Assembly (NCBI GenBank): GCA_002469305.1
Contig: DKEY01000086.1
Coordinates: 1 to 29,565, forward strand
Direction: 5' to 3'
DNA length: 29,565 nucleotides
DNA from: Sulfurospirillum sp. UBA6810
GTDB lineage: Bacteria > Campylobacterota > Campylobacteria > Campylobacterales > Sulfurospirillaceae
Shown here: positions 7,490 through 15,743 of the stretch, in pieces
How the letters are laid out: each line of letters starts with the position of its first letter
Numbering within the stretch: the first letter of the stretch is position 1
Made by a program: the position numbers and the translations under genes
The notes under the pieces: generated by a model
The model's input: the letters and a program-made list of their open reading frames with translations, nothing else
The model's database searches: none
Told to the model about the DNA's origin: nothing

Positions 7490-7903
7490 TTGAAAAAAAA
7501 ATACATATATAGAATCAACACAGGTTCTTGCAACGGCTGTGACGTAGAACTGTTGGCAACAGCACTTGTTCCAAAATTTGGATTTAGTGATTTGGAGTTT
7601 GACTTTACCAATACTCCGCAAAATGCAAACATAGTTTTAGTGACAGGTCCTATTACAACGAGAAGTGTCTCTTATCTCCAAGATTCACTCTCTAAAGTGC
7701 CAGAGGATAAAGTTGTCGTAGCTGTTGGTATTTGTCCGATTAGTTGTGGCGTTTATAGAGATAGCTACTGTGTAGAGGGCCCTTTAGACAAGTTTGTGGC
7801 TGTTGATATCAACATTCCAGGGTGTCCTCCTTCGCCTGCTGCGATAGTTCAAGGCTTTTTGAAAGCCAAAGAGCTTTTAACACAAGATGAGGTGGATGCA
7901 TGA
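7490..7903 (+). CDS. Group 4 [NiFe] hydrogenase small subunit (HycG/HyfI/NuoB-like)
   Basis: This is the electron-transfer subunit that holds the proximal 4Fe-4S cluster next to the NiFe site. In its 137 residues the cluster ligands appear as SCNGCDVE (C14, C17), VGICPISCG (C82 or C86) and the NIPGCPPSP motif (C112), the NuoB-family pattern. It lacks the extra iron-sulfur domain of periplasmic uptake hydrogenases and has no signal peptide, so it is cytoplasmic. The start is TTG (TTGAAAAAAAAA), with only a weak AGG upstream. The stop overlaps the next ATG as ATGA. It is the first gene of a seven-gene operon. HycG-like proteins are usually bound to membrane subunits HycC/D or HyfB-F; none are encoded here. 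Confidence 0.9.
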   Translation: MKKKYIYRINTGSCNGCDVELLATALVPKFGFSDLEFDFTNTPQNANIVLVTGPITTRSVSYLQDSLSKVPEDKVVVAVGICPISCGVYRDSYCVEGPLDKFVAVDINIPGCPPSPAAIVQGFLKAKELLTQDEVDA

Positions 7904-8349
7904 GTGTGACTCTAAGCTACAAGTCTTCTCAGGGAAAGATTTCATTTAACACAGACATTTGTGTTTTGTGTGGAACGTGTCAGTATGTTTGTCCAGCTGG
8001 TGCTATCAATATAGAAGAATCAAGTGATAAAAAAGGATTTGATTTTGAAGTCTGGCACAATACCTGTACACTTTGTGGCAACTGCGAGTACTTTTGCCCA
8101 ACAAAATCCATACATCTTTCGCACGATACAAATGAGATAAATCTCCAAAGTGACAAGTATAAAAACATAACCTACGGACAAGTAAAGTATGTAAAGTGCT
8201 CCAACTGCAAGACAGATATGGTCAAAGTCACAAATGAACTTTTACTAAGAGGTTTTGGATATATCAATGAAGATATCAAGAAACTCTCAAATCTTTGTAG
8301 TGATTGTAGAGCCAAAACAACATTTGATAAAAGGGTGAAATTAAAATGA
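7900..8349 (+). CDS. HycF/HyfH-like 2x[4Fe-4S] hydrogenase subunit
   Basis: This 149-residue iron-sulfur protein carries electrons between the HydN-like ferredoxin and the small subunit. Two bacterial ferredoxin motifs are seen: CVLCGTCQYVCP (C21-C31) and CTLCGNCEYFCP (C56-C66). A third Cys group, CSNC (100-103) with CSDC (133-136), resembles the extra zinc- or rubredoxin-like C-terminal motif of HycF/HyfH. Start and stop both overlap neighbours by four bases (ATGA), so translation is coupled. No membrane segment. Confidence 0.88.
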   Translation: MSVTLSYKSSQGKISFNTDICVLCGTCQYVCPAGAINIEESSDKKGFDFEVWHNTCTLCGNCEYFCPTKSIHLSHDTNEINLQSDKYKNITYGQVKYVKCSNCKTDMVKVTNELLLRGFGYINEDIKKLSNLCSDCRAKTTFDKRVKLK

Positions 8350-8831
8350 ATACATTACAAACAAAACTCACCCAAGCGTGTGAGAACAGATATACCTTCA
8401 AAAGCCATAGCAACTGCCTTTGGTGTGAGCTAAAAAATGAAGAAGAACTTTTACATGTAAGCCAAGTTTTCCAAAATCTACCAGCTAGGATATGTACGAT
8501 AACTTGCTATAAAGAAGAGGTTGGACATGAGATAGTCTATCACTTTGACATAGAGGGAAAGATAGTCAATCTAAAGTTACATGTAAAGAAAAATTGTGTC
8601 GAATCAATCACTCCATATTTTAAAAGTGCAGATTGGACTGAACGAGAACTTAGTGAGATGTATGGGATAGAGCTAAAAAACCATCCAAATCCACAAAGAC
8701 TCTTTTTGGATGAAAAGATAAAAGAGAGTGTACTTGATGAGTATATCTCACTTTCCAATGCGATGAATGGAAAGATGACACAAAGTCTATGGAACAAAGT
8801 AAAACAGAGCAAAGAGGTGAGTCATGGGTAG
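8346..8831 (+). CDS. NuoC-like subunit (equivalent to the N-terminal part of HycE/HyfG)
   Basis: The 161-residue protein matches the 30-kDa NuoC-type domain, with the signature WTERELSEMYGIELKNHPNP then QRLFLDE near residues 112-140. In E. coli HycE and HyfG this domain is fused to the NiFe large subunit; here it is a separate gene placed directly before it. It stabilises the small and large subunit contact and has no cofactor. It overlaps the preceding stop by four bases and the large subunit gene by eight. Two TTACATGTAA sites (8451 and 8577) are read as Leu-His-Val. Confidence 0.87.
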   Translation: MNTLQTKLTQACENRYTFKSHSNCLWCELKNEEELLHVSQVFQNLPARICTITCYKEEVGHEIVYHFDIEGKIVNLKLHVKKNCVESITPYFKSADWTERELSEMYGIELKNHPNPQRLFLDEKIKESVLDEYISLSNAMNGKMTQSLWNKVKQSKEVSHG

Positions 8832-9924
8832 TATGCAAGAGAACGCCGAAGTAATCCTAGGACCTTTTGATGTTGCTCTAGAAGAGCCTGTTTACTTTAA
8901 AGCTTTGGTTAATGAAGATGGAAAAACCATCAAGTCACTAGATATGATAAATGGCTTTGTACATCGTGGCATGGAAGCACTGGTGATGAAGAGAAACTTT
9001 TTGCAAAATCTTATCATCACTGAGAAAGTTTGTGCGCTTTGTTCTAACAATCATCCATTTACCTACTGTATGGCTGTTGAAGAGATAGCAAACATAAGAG
9101 TACCTCTGCGTGCGCAGTATCTAAGAGTCATCGCAGATGAGATAAAAAGAGTTGCTAGTCATCTTTTTAACCTTGGTATGCTAGCGCACTTGGTGCATGA
9201 CCACAAACTGATGACGCATATCCTAGAGACTCGTGAGTACTTCCAAGATATAAAAGAGTACATTTGGGGCAATCGTATGGATTTGAGTGCCAACACCATC
9301 GGCGGAGTCAAATATAACTTAGATGATGAGAAAATTCAATTTATATATAAAAATATGGATAAAGCAGAAGAGCAGATTCAAAGGATAATCGCTTTTTTTG
9401 AAAATGATACAAAACTCCATAAAAGAATCAAAGGCGTAGGCGTTTTACCTCATGTTGATGCACTAAGACTTGGTGTTGTAGGCCCTGTTGCAAGAGCAAG
9501 TGGTATCAACAATGATATCAGAAAACTAAGCCCTTATGCCGCGTATGGAAAGTTGGGATTCAATGTCGTTTTACGTGAAGATGGAGATGTTTACTCAAGA
9601 GCGATGGTGAGATTGTATGAAACACTAGAATCAATCAAGCTTATAGAACTCTCTATCGAAAATCTTCCCATAGGAAATATAGTATTTCCTACAAAACCTC
9701 TTATACCAGAGGGAGAGACAGTCACAAGAAGCGAAGCTCCAAGAGGAGAGCTTATGTACTATCTCAAAACCAATGGTGGAAAAAGTCCTCAAAGGATGAA
9801 GTGGAGAGTGCCGACTTATCTTAACTGGGAAGCGTTAAAAGTGATGATGAAAGATAACTCTATCGATGATATTGCTTTGATTTTTAACAGTATCGACCCA
9901 TGTATCTCTTGTACCGAGCGTTAA
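8824..9924 (+). CDS. Group 4 [NiFe] hydrogenase large subunit without C-terminal extension
   Basis: This is the catalytic subunit (366 residues, NuoD-like). The NiFe ligands are kept: L1 motif EKVCALCSNNH (C70, C73, H77) and L2 motif DPCISCTER (C360, C363). This separates it from true NuoD, which lacks these Cys. The protein stops immediately after the final Arg of the L2 motif. HycE and most hydrogenases carry an extra tail of about 15-35 residues after this point that a protease (HycI type) removes once nickel is inserted. Here there is no tail and no protease gene nearby, so maturation must be protease-independent, as I recall for CooH and the sensor hydrogenases HupUV/HoxBC. HypA, the nickel-delivery protein, is in the operon. 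Confidence 0.92.
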   Translation: MGSMQENAEVILGPFDVALEEPVYFKALVNEDGKTIKSLDMINGFVHRGMEALVMKRNFLQNLIITEKVCALCSNNHPFTYCMAVEEIANIRVPLRAQYLRVIADEIKRVASHLFNLGMLAHLVHDHKLMTHILETREYFQDIKEYIWGNRMDLSANTIGGVKYNLDDEKIQFIYKNMDKAEEQIQRIIAFFENDTKLHKRIKGVGVLPHVDALRLGVVGPVARASGINNDIRKLSPYAAYGKLGFNVVLREDGDVYSRAMVRLYETLESIKLIELSIENLPIGNIVFPTKPLIPEGETVTRSEAPRGELMYYLKTNGGKSPQRMKWRVPTYLNWEALKVMMKDNSIDDIALIFNSIDPCISCTER

Positions 9925-9925
9925 T

Positions 9926-10426
9926 ATGAACAATATGTTTATTTTTACAGATGCCTCAAAGTGTATCGGGTGTTTGAACTGTGAGTTGGCGTGTGCTGCG
10001 AGTCATATGGGTATGAGTATGGAAGAGGCACTCACGAGTGGTAAAAAGCTCATCACCAGAAACAGAGTTGTTAAAGTACATGAAAAAACTGCTCCTATGC
10101 AGTGTATGCACTGCAACAATCCCTCCTGTCTGACAGTTTGTCCGCATGATGTGATTCAGCATGAGGGGCATTTTGTCAAAGTGTATGAAGAGAAGTGTGT
10201 GGGTTGTGGTTGTTGTTCACTTGTTTGTCCTTATGGGGCTATCAAGATGGTAGAACAAGATATCCCAGAGACGCAGATAAACCAACAAATCGCTATCAAG
10301 TGTGACTTGTGTTGTGAGAGTGAAGATGGACCAGCTTGTGTACAAATCTGCCCAAGCGATGCGATATGTTTGATTGATTATAATGAGTATGCAAAGATAT
10401 CTTCATCTAAGGAGCAAATGCTCTGA
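9926..10426 (+). CDS. HydN/HycB/CooF-like ferredoxin with four [4Fe-4S] clusters
   Basis: The 166-residue electron carrier contains four Cys groups: CIGCLNCELAC (13-23), CMHCNNPSCLTVC (60-72), CVGCGCCSLVC (91-101) and a last one from C126 to C142 (CDLCC, then CVQIC). This is the HydN/HycB arrangement that accepts electrons from formate dehydrogenase H in formate hydrogenlyase. Placement directly after the hydrogenase large subunit (one base gap) and shortly before a GltD-like flavoprotein suggests that it is the wire joining formate dehydrogenase, hydrogenase and NAD(P)H. In E. coli AegA and YgfT, HydN-like and GltD-like modules are fused into one protein; here they are separate. Confidence 0.9.
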   Translation: MNNMFIFTDASKCIGCLNCELACAASHMGMSMEEALTSGKKLITRNRVVKVHEKTAPMQCMHCNNPSCLTVCPHDVIQHEGHFVKVYEEKCVGCGCCSLVCPYGAIKMVEQDIPETQINQQIAIKCDLCCESEDGPACVQICPSDAICLIDYNEYAKISSSKEQML

Positions 10427-10779
10427 TGCATGAGTATTCGATAGTCGCTTCACTCATAGATGTATGCAAAAAACAAGCACTTAAAGCAAATGCGAGTAGC
10501 GTAAAAAGCGTGACTCTTAGGATCGGGCGTTTAAGTGGGATAGAGCCGCATTTTATGCAAAGCTGTTTTGATACATTTAAAGAAGATACGATTTGCCATG
10601 ATGCGATACTCCACATGAATATCGTAGCAGTAAAAATCTTCTGCCTTACATGTAAAAAAGAACATGAGGTTAAGGAGAACAACTTTTTTTGTCCCTCTTG
10701 CAAAAGTGGTGAAACCAAGATGCTACAAGGTCAAGAGATGCTTGTAGAAAGTATAGAAATCTTAGGAAATAATGGATGA
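10426..10779 (+). CDS. hypA: Hydrogenase nickel-incorporation protein HypA
   Basis: HypA delivers nickel to the hydrogenase precursor. In 117 residues it shows the family's N-terminal MHEYSIV with the nickel-binding His2, and the zinc site CLTC (C73, C76) with CPSC (C89, C92). The start codon overlaps the stop of the ferredoxin gene by one base and its stop overlaps the next gene by four. The other hyp genes (B-F) are not in the window and must be elsewhere. This copy is probably dedicated to the hydrogenase of this operon. It contains a TTACATGTAA read as Leu-Thr-Cys-Lys in the zinc motif. Confidence 0.95.
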   Translation: MHEYSIVASLIDVCKKQALKANASSVKSVTLRIGRLSGIEPHFMQSCFDTFKEDTICHDAILHMNIVAVKIFCLTCKKEHEVKENNFFCPSCKSGETKMLQGQEMLVESIEILGNNG

Positions 10780-12194
10780 GAAATTATAATACAGTAGAAA
10801 AAAAGATAGCTCCAAAGAGAAAAGCACAGGAGAGGATTTCTGATTTTAATCCGATTTATCGTGAACTTGGAGATGATGAAGCCATAGCCCAAGCAAGTCG
10901 TTGTTTACAGTGCCCGATAGATGTTTTAAGAGGGCTAAACAGTGAGTTTAGTTTTTGTAGAACAGGCTGTCCTCTCAACAATAAAATCCCACTTTGGCTA
11001 AGAAATACTTATGAGGGTAACAACATAGGTGCTTTTGAAGCATCCAATGAGATGTCGCCATTTCCAGAGATACTTGGTCGTGTATGCCCAAAAGTTGGTC
11101 TTTGTGAGAGTAGTTGTGTGATAGAAAAGAGTAAGTTCAATGCTGTTTCTATCGGAGAGGTTGAAGTATATCTCAATGAAAAAGCTTTTGATGAAGGCGC
11201 AAAGCCAGATTATGGAAGTAAAGAAGGCAGAAAGCACAAAGTAGCCATCATCGGAAGTGGACCTGCTGGTATGAGTTGTGCGACATTTTTGCTTCGCTCA
11301 GGGTTACATGTAGAGATTTTTGAAAAAGCAGATAGAGTTGGTGGACTTTTAACCTATGGGATTCCAAACTTTAAACTCCCTAAGAACACAGTTCAGCGAA
11401 GATTTGATTGGATGCAAGAAGCAGGGCTCAAAGTACACACCAATGTAGAAGTAGGAAAAGATATAAAAGTAAAAGAGCTTGAAGAGAAGTTTGAGCGTAT
11501 ATTTTTGGCGATGGGTGCTCCTGAGGGAAGAAGTGCCAATATGGAGAACGAGTATGCCAATGGCGTTTACCATGTGATGGAGATTTTAACAAAAGCGCAA
11601 AAGAAAGTCTTTAAACAAAACTTTGAAAACTCTATCCTAAGAGATAAAGATGTTGTGGTTATCGGTGGTGGAGACTCTGCGATGGACGCTTTAAGAACTG
11701 CTATCAGAGAGGGTGCGAGAAGTGTTCAGTGTGTTTATCGAAGAGATAGACAAAACATGCCAGGCAGCCAAAAAGAAGTCGATAATGCTATGGAAGAGGG
11801 GGTAGAGTTTATCTTCAACCGTCAACCCAAAAGAGTGATGGTTGATAAAGAGATGAATGTTGTGGGAATTGAAGTTTTAAAGACGGAACTTGAGATAAGC
11901 AAAGATAGCAAAAGAGGCTCTCTCAAAGTGTTAGAAGATGTACGTATGCAAATCCCAGCAGATATCATCATCCTTGCCCTTGGATTTAACAATAAAATAT
12001 TTGATTTTTATCAAGAGCTTGGTATAAAACTAGGAAAATTCAATGACATCTTAGTCAATGAAAAACTCCAAACATCAAATCCTAAGATATATGCAGGTGG
12101 TGATGTCGTAAGAGGAGCAGACTTGGTTGTGACAGCTGCTCTTGATGGACGAATAGCAGCAGCTTCGATAGTAGAAAGCTTAAAAGAGGTATAA
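10776..12194 (+). CDS. GltD-like FAD/NAD(P)H oxidoreductase with N-terminal iron-sulfur domain
   Basis: This 472-residue flavoprotein belongs to the glutamate synthase small subunit (GltD) family. The N-terminal Fe-S domain has CLQC (43-46), CRTGC (61-65) and further Cys at 104, 110 and 114. The FAD-binding motif is VAIIGSGPAGMSCA (from 156), the NAD(P) motif is VVVIGGGDSAMDALRTA (about 290), and the C-terminus has IYAGGDVVRGADLVVTAALD. No gltB large subunit is nearby, so glutamate synthesis is unlikely. As last gene of the hydrogenase operon, it more likely moves electrons between the ferredoxin and NAD(P)H, as proposed for AegA-type proteins. YRRDRQNMPG after the dinucleotide fold is the basic stretch seen in NADPH-using members, but the cofactor is not certain. 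Confidence 0.9.
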   Translation: MRNYNTVEKKIAPKRKAQERISDFNPIYRELGDDEAIAQASRCLQCPIDVLRGLNSEFSFCRTGCPLNNKIPLWLRNTYEGNNIGAFEASNEMSPFPEILGRVCPKVGLCESSCVIEKSKFNAVSIGEVEVYLNEKAFDEGAKPDYGSKEGRKHKVAIIGSGPAGMSCATFLLRSGLHVEIFEKADRVGGLLTYGIPNFKLPKNTVQRRFDWMQEAGLKVHTNVEVGKDIKVKELEEKFERIFLAMGAPEGRSANMENEYANGVYHVMEILTKAQKKVFKQNFENSILRDKDVVVIGGGDSAMDALRTAIREGARSVQCVYRRDRQNMPGSQKEVDNAMEEGVEFIFNRQPKRVMVDKEMNVVGIEVLKTELEISKDSKRGSLKVLEDVRMQIPADIIILALGFNNKIFDFYQELGIKLGKFNDILVNEKLQTSNPKIYAGGDVVRGADLVVTAALDGRIAAASIVESLKEV

Positions 12195-12227
12195 AAGCTT
12201 ATAATTGTATAAGTTATGCTTTTTTTT
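12193..12227 (+). terminator. Terminator of the hydrogenase operon
   Basis: AAAAGC (12193-12198) can pair with GCTTTT (12218-12223), enclosing TTATA/TATAA around ATTG, followed by a T8 run. It overlaps the stop codon of the GltD-like gene. Confidence 0.5.
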
Positions 12228-12242
12228 GCTAAAATTTCACTG

Positions 12243-12279
12243 GTACTTTTGATGTTTTTGGAAGGCGCATCAAAAGTAC
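12243..12279. repeat. 12-bp perfect inverted repeat
   Basis: GTACTTTTGATG (12243-12254) and CATCAAAAGTAC (12268-12279) are exact complements around a 13-base loop. It lies 16 bases after the operon terminator's T-run and 112 bases before the next gene. No T-run follows, so it is not a standard terminator; it may be an operator, attachment-like site or RNA structure. A TTACATGTAA follows at 12299. Confidence 0.55.
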
Positions 12280-12391
12280 TTTACTCTCAAAAATTTTCTT
12301 ACATGTAAGGATTTTCAACGCTTCAAAAACCTTTTTAAAAGTTTGACTTCGCTATATTTTTACTTTCATTTTAAAGATTTTAGGAAGATAT

Positions 12392-13399
12392 ATGCAGTTA
12401 GTTGATTATATAGAGTTGGCAGGTGTTGTTGTTACGTGTATTGCGGCTGTGTTTGTTGGAAGGCAAACGTATGTACATTTTATCCGTGCCAAAGCATTTT
12501 CTTATATCGAAAGATTTAACTCCCAAGAGTTTATGGAACTTCGCATTGCCATAGACAAGTGGCTTGCATCTCAAAAAAATCCACAAGCAAGAGTAGATGT
12601 TTTAAAGTCTGAAAATCCAGATGACATCGAAATCTCAATCAAGATACGAACCTTTCTCAACATCTTTCAAGAACTAGCCGTTGCTTATGAAAAAGGGATG
12701 ATTGATAAGTATATCTTCTTTAAAAACTTTGATTATTTGATTTTATCAAATTGGGAAAAATTTGCAGAGTTTATCTATATACTAAGAGCACTCAACAATG
12801 ACTTTAGTATCTACAAGCGTTTTGAACTGATGGTGGAAGATGTAAAAAACTTTAAAAAGAGAGACTACATAAAAAATAAAACATATATCTTTGGATACGG
12901 TTCTTTGATGTTGCCCCAAAGTATCCACAACACTTTGCAAAGAGAGGATAACGAGTATCCTTTACATGATGTAACTCTACATGGATATGAGCGAAGTTGG
13001 GATATCATTGTTCCTGTCTTTTCGCAAAAACTACAAGAAAAAATCAAAGTTTTGTTTTTGAATCTCACAAGAAAAGAGGGTACAAAGATACAAGGGAAGA
13101 TACTCCAAATCCATGAGGGAGAGTTAGAAAAACTAGCTTCAAGAGAAGTAAACTACCACTGTATAGAGATAACAAAAGATATAGAGGCAAAGGGTGTTTT
13201 GCAAAAAGGTGATACGATTTTGACTTTTATCGGTGATAAAGAGCATCTTTTACAAAAAGATTCAGGGAAAGTGTACGTGATGGCAAACTATCTTGATATC
13301 ATAGAGCAAGTCAAAAAAAGATTTTCCCAGTATGAAAAAGCCTTTGATAGCGTTTGTGATGCTGAAGTACTAGAGGGCAAATACTCTTTTAAAGCCTAG
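12392..13399 (+). CDS. Membrane-anchored protein with C-terminal gamma-glutamylcyclotransferase (GGCT/AIG2)-like domain
   Basis: The 335-residue protein starts with a TM helix (residues 8-23) and a helical region to about 160 that resembles DUF4760-type membrane proteins (FSYIERFNSQEFMELR). This is followed by a GGCT/AIG2-like domain beginning YIFGYGSLMLP (GYGSL at 168-172). The family's catalytic acid is probably Glu in LASREVNYHC (about 252). GGCT-like enzymes cleave gamma-glutamyl groups to give 5-oxoproline or act on gamma-glutamylamines. The join of these two modules is unusual; both halves are in one uninterrupted frame with AGGAAG upstream of the ATG. It is a single gene between the hydrogenase operon and the defence-like genes. 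Confidence 0.7.
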   Translation: MQLVDYIELAGVVVTCIAAVFVGRQTYVHFIRAKAFSYIERFNSQEFMELRIAIDKWLASQKNPQARVDVLKSENPDDIEISIKIRTFLNIFQELAVAYEKGMIDKYIFFKNFDYLILSNWEKFAEFIYILRALNNDFSIYKRFELMVEDVKNFKKRDYIKNKTYIFGYGSLMLPQSIHNTLQREDNEYPLHDVTLHGYERSWDIIVPVFSQKLQEKIKVLFLNLTRKEGTKIQGKILQIHEGELEKLASREVNYHCIEITKDIEAKGVLQKGDTILTFIGDKEHLLQKDSGKVYVMANYLDIIEQVKKRFSQYEKAFDSVCDAEVLEGKYSFKA

Positions 13400-13777
13400 T
13401 ATAGCTTCATGGTAATTATCAAAGATATATTTATCATAAAGCTTTTCAATAAACCTTTGCATTAGTAATATTTAATACAAAATTCACTAGAATTGTTACA
13501 GCGTTTTGTGTGGATACAAAAGGTTACATGTGAAGATAGTGCATTTTAATGAATTAGATATTTTTAACTATGAGAGTATCCATCGTATAATCCCTCTTTT
13601 TTACCACATACTTCGTACATACCTACGCTCTCTTTCTTATAAAATTTTTAAAAATATATATGTTTTAGGCGAGCAAAATTACAAGAAAATTAAATTTAGC
13701 AATACTTTAGCTATGAGATGTTTGAACTTGTTGTGGAACTTTAGAATATTTAAATAATTTACACAAAGGAATATTGG
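13400..13777. other. A/T-rich gap before the AAA-TOPRIM gene
   Basis: No convincing gene. An 83-codon open frame from TTG 13506 lacks a ribosome site and family likeness. A TTACATGTGA variant of the genome palindrome lies near 13523. The region probably holds the promoter of the AAA-TOPRIM gene and a junction with acquired DNA; composition becomes markedly A/T-rich from here to 15730. Confidence 0.35.
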
Positions 13778-15730
13778 ATGATATTAGGACTAGAGCTAAG
13801 GCATTTTAAAACTTATAAGGGACAAAAATATATACCTATATCAACATATAATGAAAGAATATCTAGTTTTATTGGTGATAATGGAATAGGTAAAAGTAGT
13901 ATTTTGGAAGCGTTAGATGTGCTATTTAATCATAGAGAATGGAATATAAACTTAGAAGCTAAAAATGAAAGAGGATTAAGTGAAACAACAAGAAATCAAC
14001 CTTATCTCATGGGGCTTTTTTTAATTGAACAAAATAAAATTAAAGATTCTAAACTAAAAGAATTGTATAAAGAGCTTACTGGTTTTATATTGTCAAAACA
14101 AACTGATAAAAGCCCAATTCTTTCTCTAGCAAAAGATTTAAATGATAAAGTAGATTTTAATGATGCTTATTTCGTAGTTCCAATAGGTAAGCAGTACAAT
14201 AACAATAGAATCGATAGTGTATATTTTGGTACATATGATAAAGAAATAAAAAAAATTATTAGAGAAACAAATAATATTGATGAAAATTCTTTAAATGAAC
14301 AACAACAAAGAACAGTATTAAAAGTTGAAAAATTATATGAAAATTATTTAAAAGATACGTTAGATTTATATTCATATATTTATATTCCTACTGAAGTAGA
14401 TATATCAGAGTTTTCCAGAATAGAAAAAGTAGATATTCAAAAGCTAACAGGTAAAAACATATATGAAGAAATCGAAAAAATTATTTCTACCACTAGTTTA
14501 AGTCAAATTAATAATAAACTTGAAGAATTAGTTACTAATATTTCAAATGAACTTTACGATTATCAATTTGATACAAAAACTAGACTAAAAAATATTCAGA
14601 TGCAATCATTAATTAGCAAGATAATTGAAGAGTTTTTTTCATTAAGAGTTATAGTGAAAAAATCACCTAAAGATGAAAAAATAGATGTTAAATATTTGAG
14701 TTCTGGTGAAAAAAGAAAAGCATTAATTGAATTGTCAAAAGCTTTTCTGATGACTCAAAAAAAAGATGATAAATATTTAATTTTTGCAGTAGATGAACCA
14801 GAGGCATCATTAAATACAAGAGCTAGGTTTAAACAATTTGAAGAATTAAAAAATATAAAAAAAATAAACGGTAATATTCAAATATTAATTTCAACTCATT
14901 GGTATGGACACTTATCAATACAAGGAGAAGGGCTTGTACATTTATTGCATGAAAAAAACAATAATATAGAAATAGAAACATATGATTTATTTAATGTACG
15001 AGAAAAAATAAATCAATTAAAAAAGAAAAAAGTAAAAGACTTACCTAACGATATAACACTAAAAAGTATTAATGATTTAACACAATCAATTATCAGTTCT
15101 TTACAAACTGAATCTCCTTATAACTGGCTAATATGTGAAGGTAGCTCAGAAAAAATATATTTTGAATTTTATTTAAAAGATTTAATAGAAACAAAAAATC
15201 TAGTAGTTTTACCAGTTGGTGGAGCTTCTGAAGTGAAAAGGATATTTGAACATTTAGAATTACCATTAAAAGATTATAAGGAATCTGTCAAGGGTAAAAT
15301 ATTCTGCATAATTGATACAGATGTAGAAAAATTTAATTTTGAACCTAATAAAAATATAGAAAAATTAGTTTTTAAAAGATTATTAAATAACGAAAACTTA
15401 ACAAATTTAAAAGAAAATAATTTTAATATTAATACTCCAACTGAAATTGAAGACTGTTTAGAAGGTAAAGTATTTATTGAAGTTTTAAAACAATATGAGC
15501 ATGAAGCAATCAATAAAATTTTAGAAGACGAAAAAAATATTAAAGACATTAATTTAAATTCTTATTATTGCTTTAATTTAAGAGAAGATGATAAAAAAGT
15601 AATCAAAGATTTTTTTGATGAAGATTATGGATATAGAAAAATTGATTTTGCAAAGAAATATATTTTAAAGGCAAAAGAAAACTCACTAACTCCTTTGTGG
15701 ATTGAAGAAATTAAAAGATTTTTCAGTTAA
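13778..15730 (+). CDS. AAA (ABC/SMC-like) ATPase fused to a TOPRIM-like nuclease domain; probable defence protein
   Basis: The 650-residue protein begins as an overcoming-lysogenization-defect (OLD)/AAA15-like ATPase: Walker A GDNGIGKSS (33-41), signature LSSGEKRKALIEL (about 307), Walker B LIFAVDEPEASLN (about 333) and the switch His in ILISTHW. The C-terminal part has TOPRIM hallmarks: the Glu of LICEGSSEKIYFE (about 452) and the DxD of FCIIDTDVEKF (about 511). Such fusions occur in OLD nucleases, Gabija GajA, PARIS (AriA plus AriB-type TOPRIM) and retron effectors. No GajB-like helicase, reverse transcriptase or separate AriB is adjacent, so a self-contained OLD or fused-PARIS-like system is most likely. 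Codon use is far more A/T-rich than fdhF or the hydrogenase genes, and no TTACATGTAA occurs inside, both signs of recent transfer. AAAGGA precedes the ATG. Confidence 0.8.
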   Translation: MILGLELRHFKTYKGQKYIPISTYNERISSFIGDNGIGKSSILEALDVLFNHREWNINLEAKNERGLSETTRNQPYLMGLFLIEQNKIKDSKLKELYKELTGFILSKQTDKSPILSLAKDLNDKVDFNDAYFVVPIGKQYNNNRIDSVYFGTYDKEIKKIIRETNNIDENSLNEQQQRTVLKVEKLYENYLKDTLDLYSYIYIPTEVDISEFSRIEKVDIQKLTGKNIYEEIEKIISTTSLSQINNKLEELVTNISNELYDYQFDTKTRLKNIQMQSLISKIIEEFFSLRVIVKKSPKDEKIDVKYLSSGEKRKALIELSKAFLMTQKKDDKYLIFAVDEPEASLNTRARFKQFEELKNIKKINGNIQILISTHWYGHLSIQGEGLVHLLHEKNNNIEIETYDLFNVREKINQLKKKKVKDLPNDITLKSINDLTQSIISSLQTESPYNWLICEGSSEKIYFEFYLKDLIETKNLVVLPVGGASEVKRIFEHLELPLKDYKESVKGKIFCIIDTDVEKFNFEPNKNIEKLVFKRLLNNENLTNLKENNFNINTPTEIEDCLEGKVFIEVLKQYEHEAINKILEDEKNIKDINLNSYYCFNLREDDKKVIKDFFDEDYGYRKIDFAKKYILKAKENSLTPLWIEEIKRFFS

Positions 15731-15743
15731 AAAAGTGATTAAC

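Noticed and set aside
8824..9924. Reading the large subunit as NuoD of complex I
   Set aside because: Both CxxC pairs that bind NiFe are present, and HypA is in the operon.
10776..12194. Reading the flavoprotein as a true glutamate synthase small subunit
   Set aside because: There is no gltB, and the gene is coupled to hydrogenase genes.
13506..13757. An 83-codon open frame in the gap before the AAA-TOPRIM gene
   Set aside because: It starts with TTG, has no ribosome site, resembles no family and lies in A/T-rich DNA where such frames are expected.
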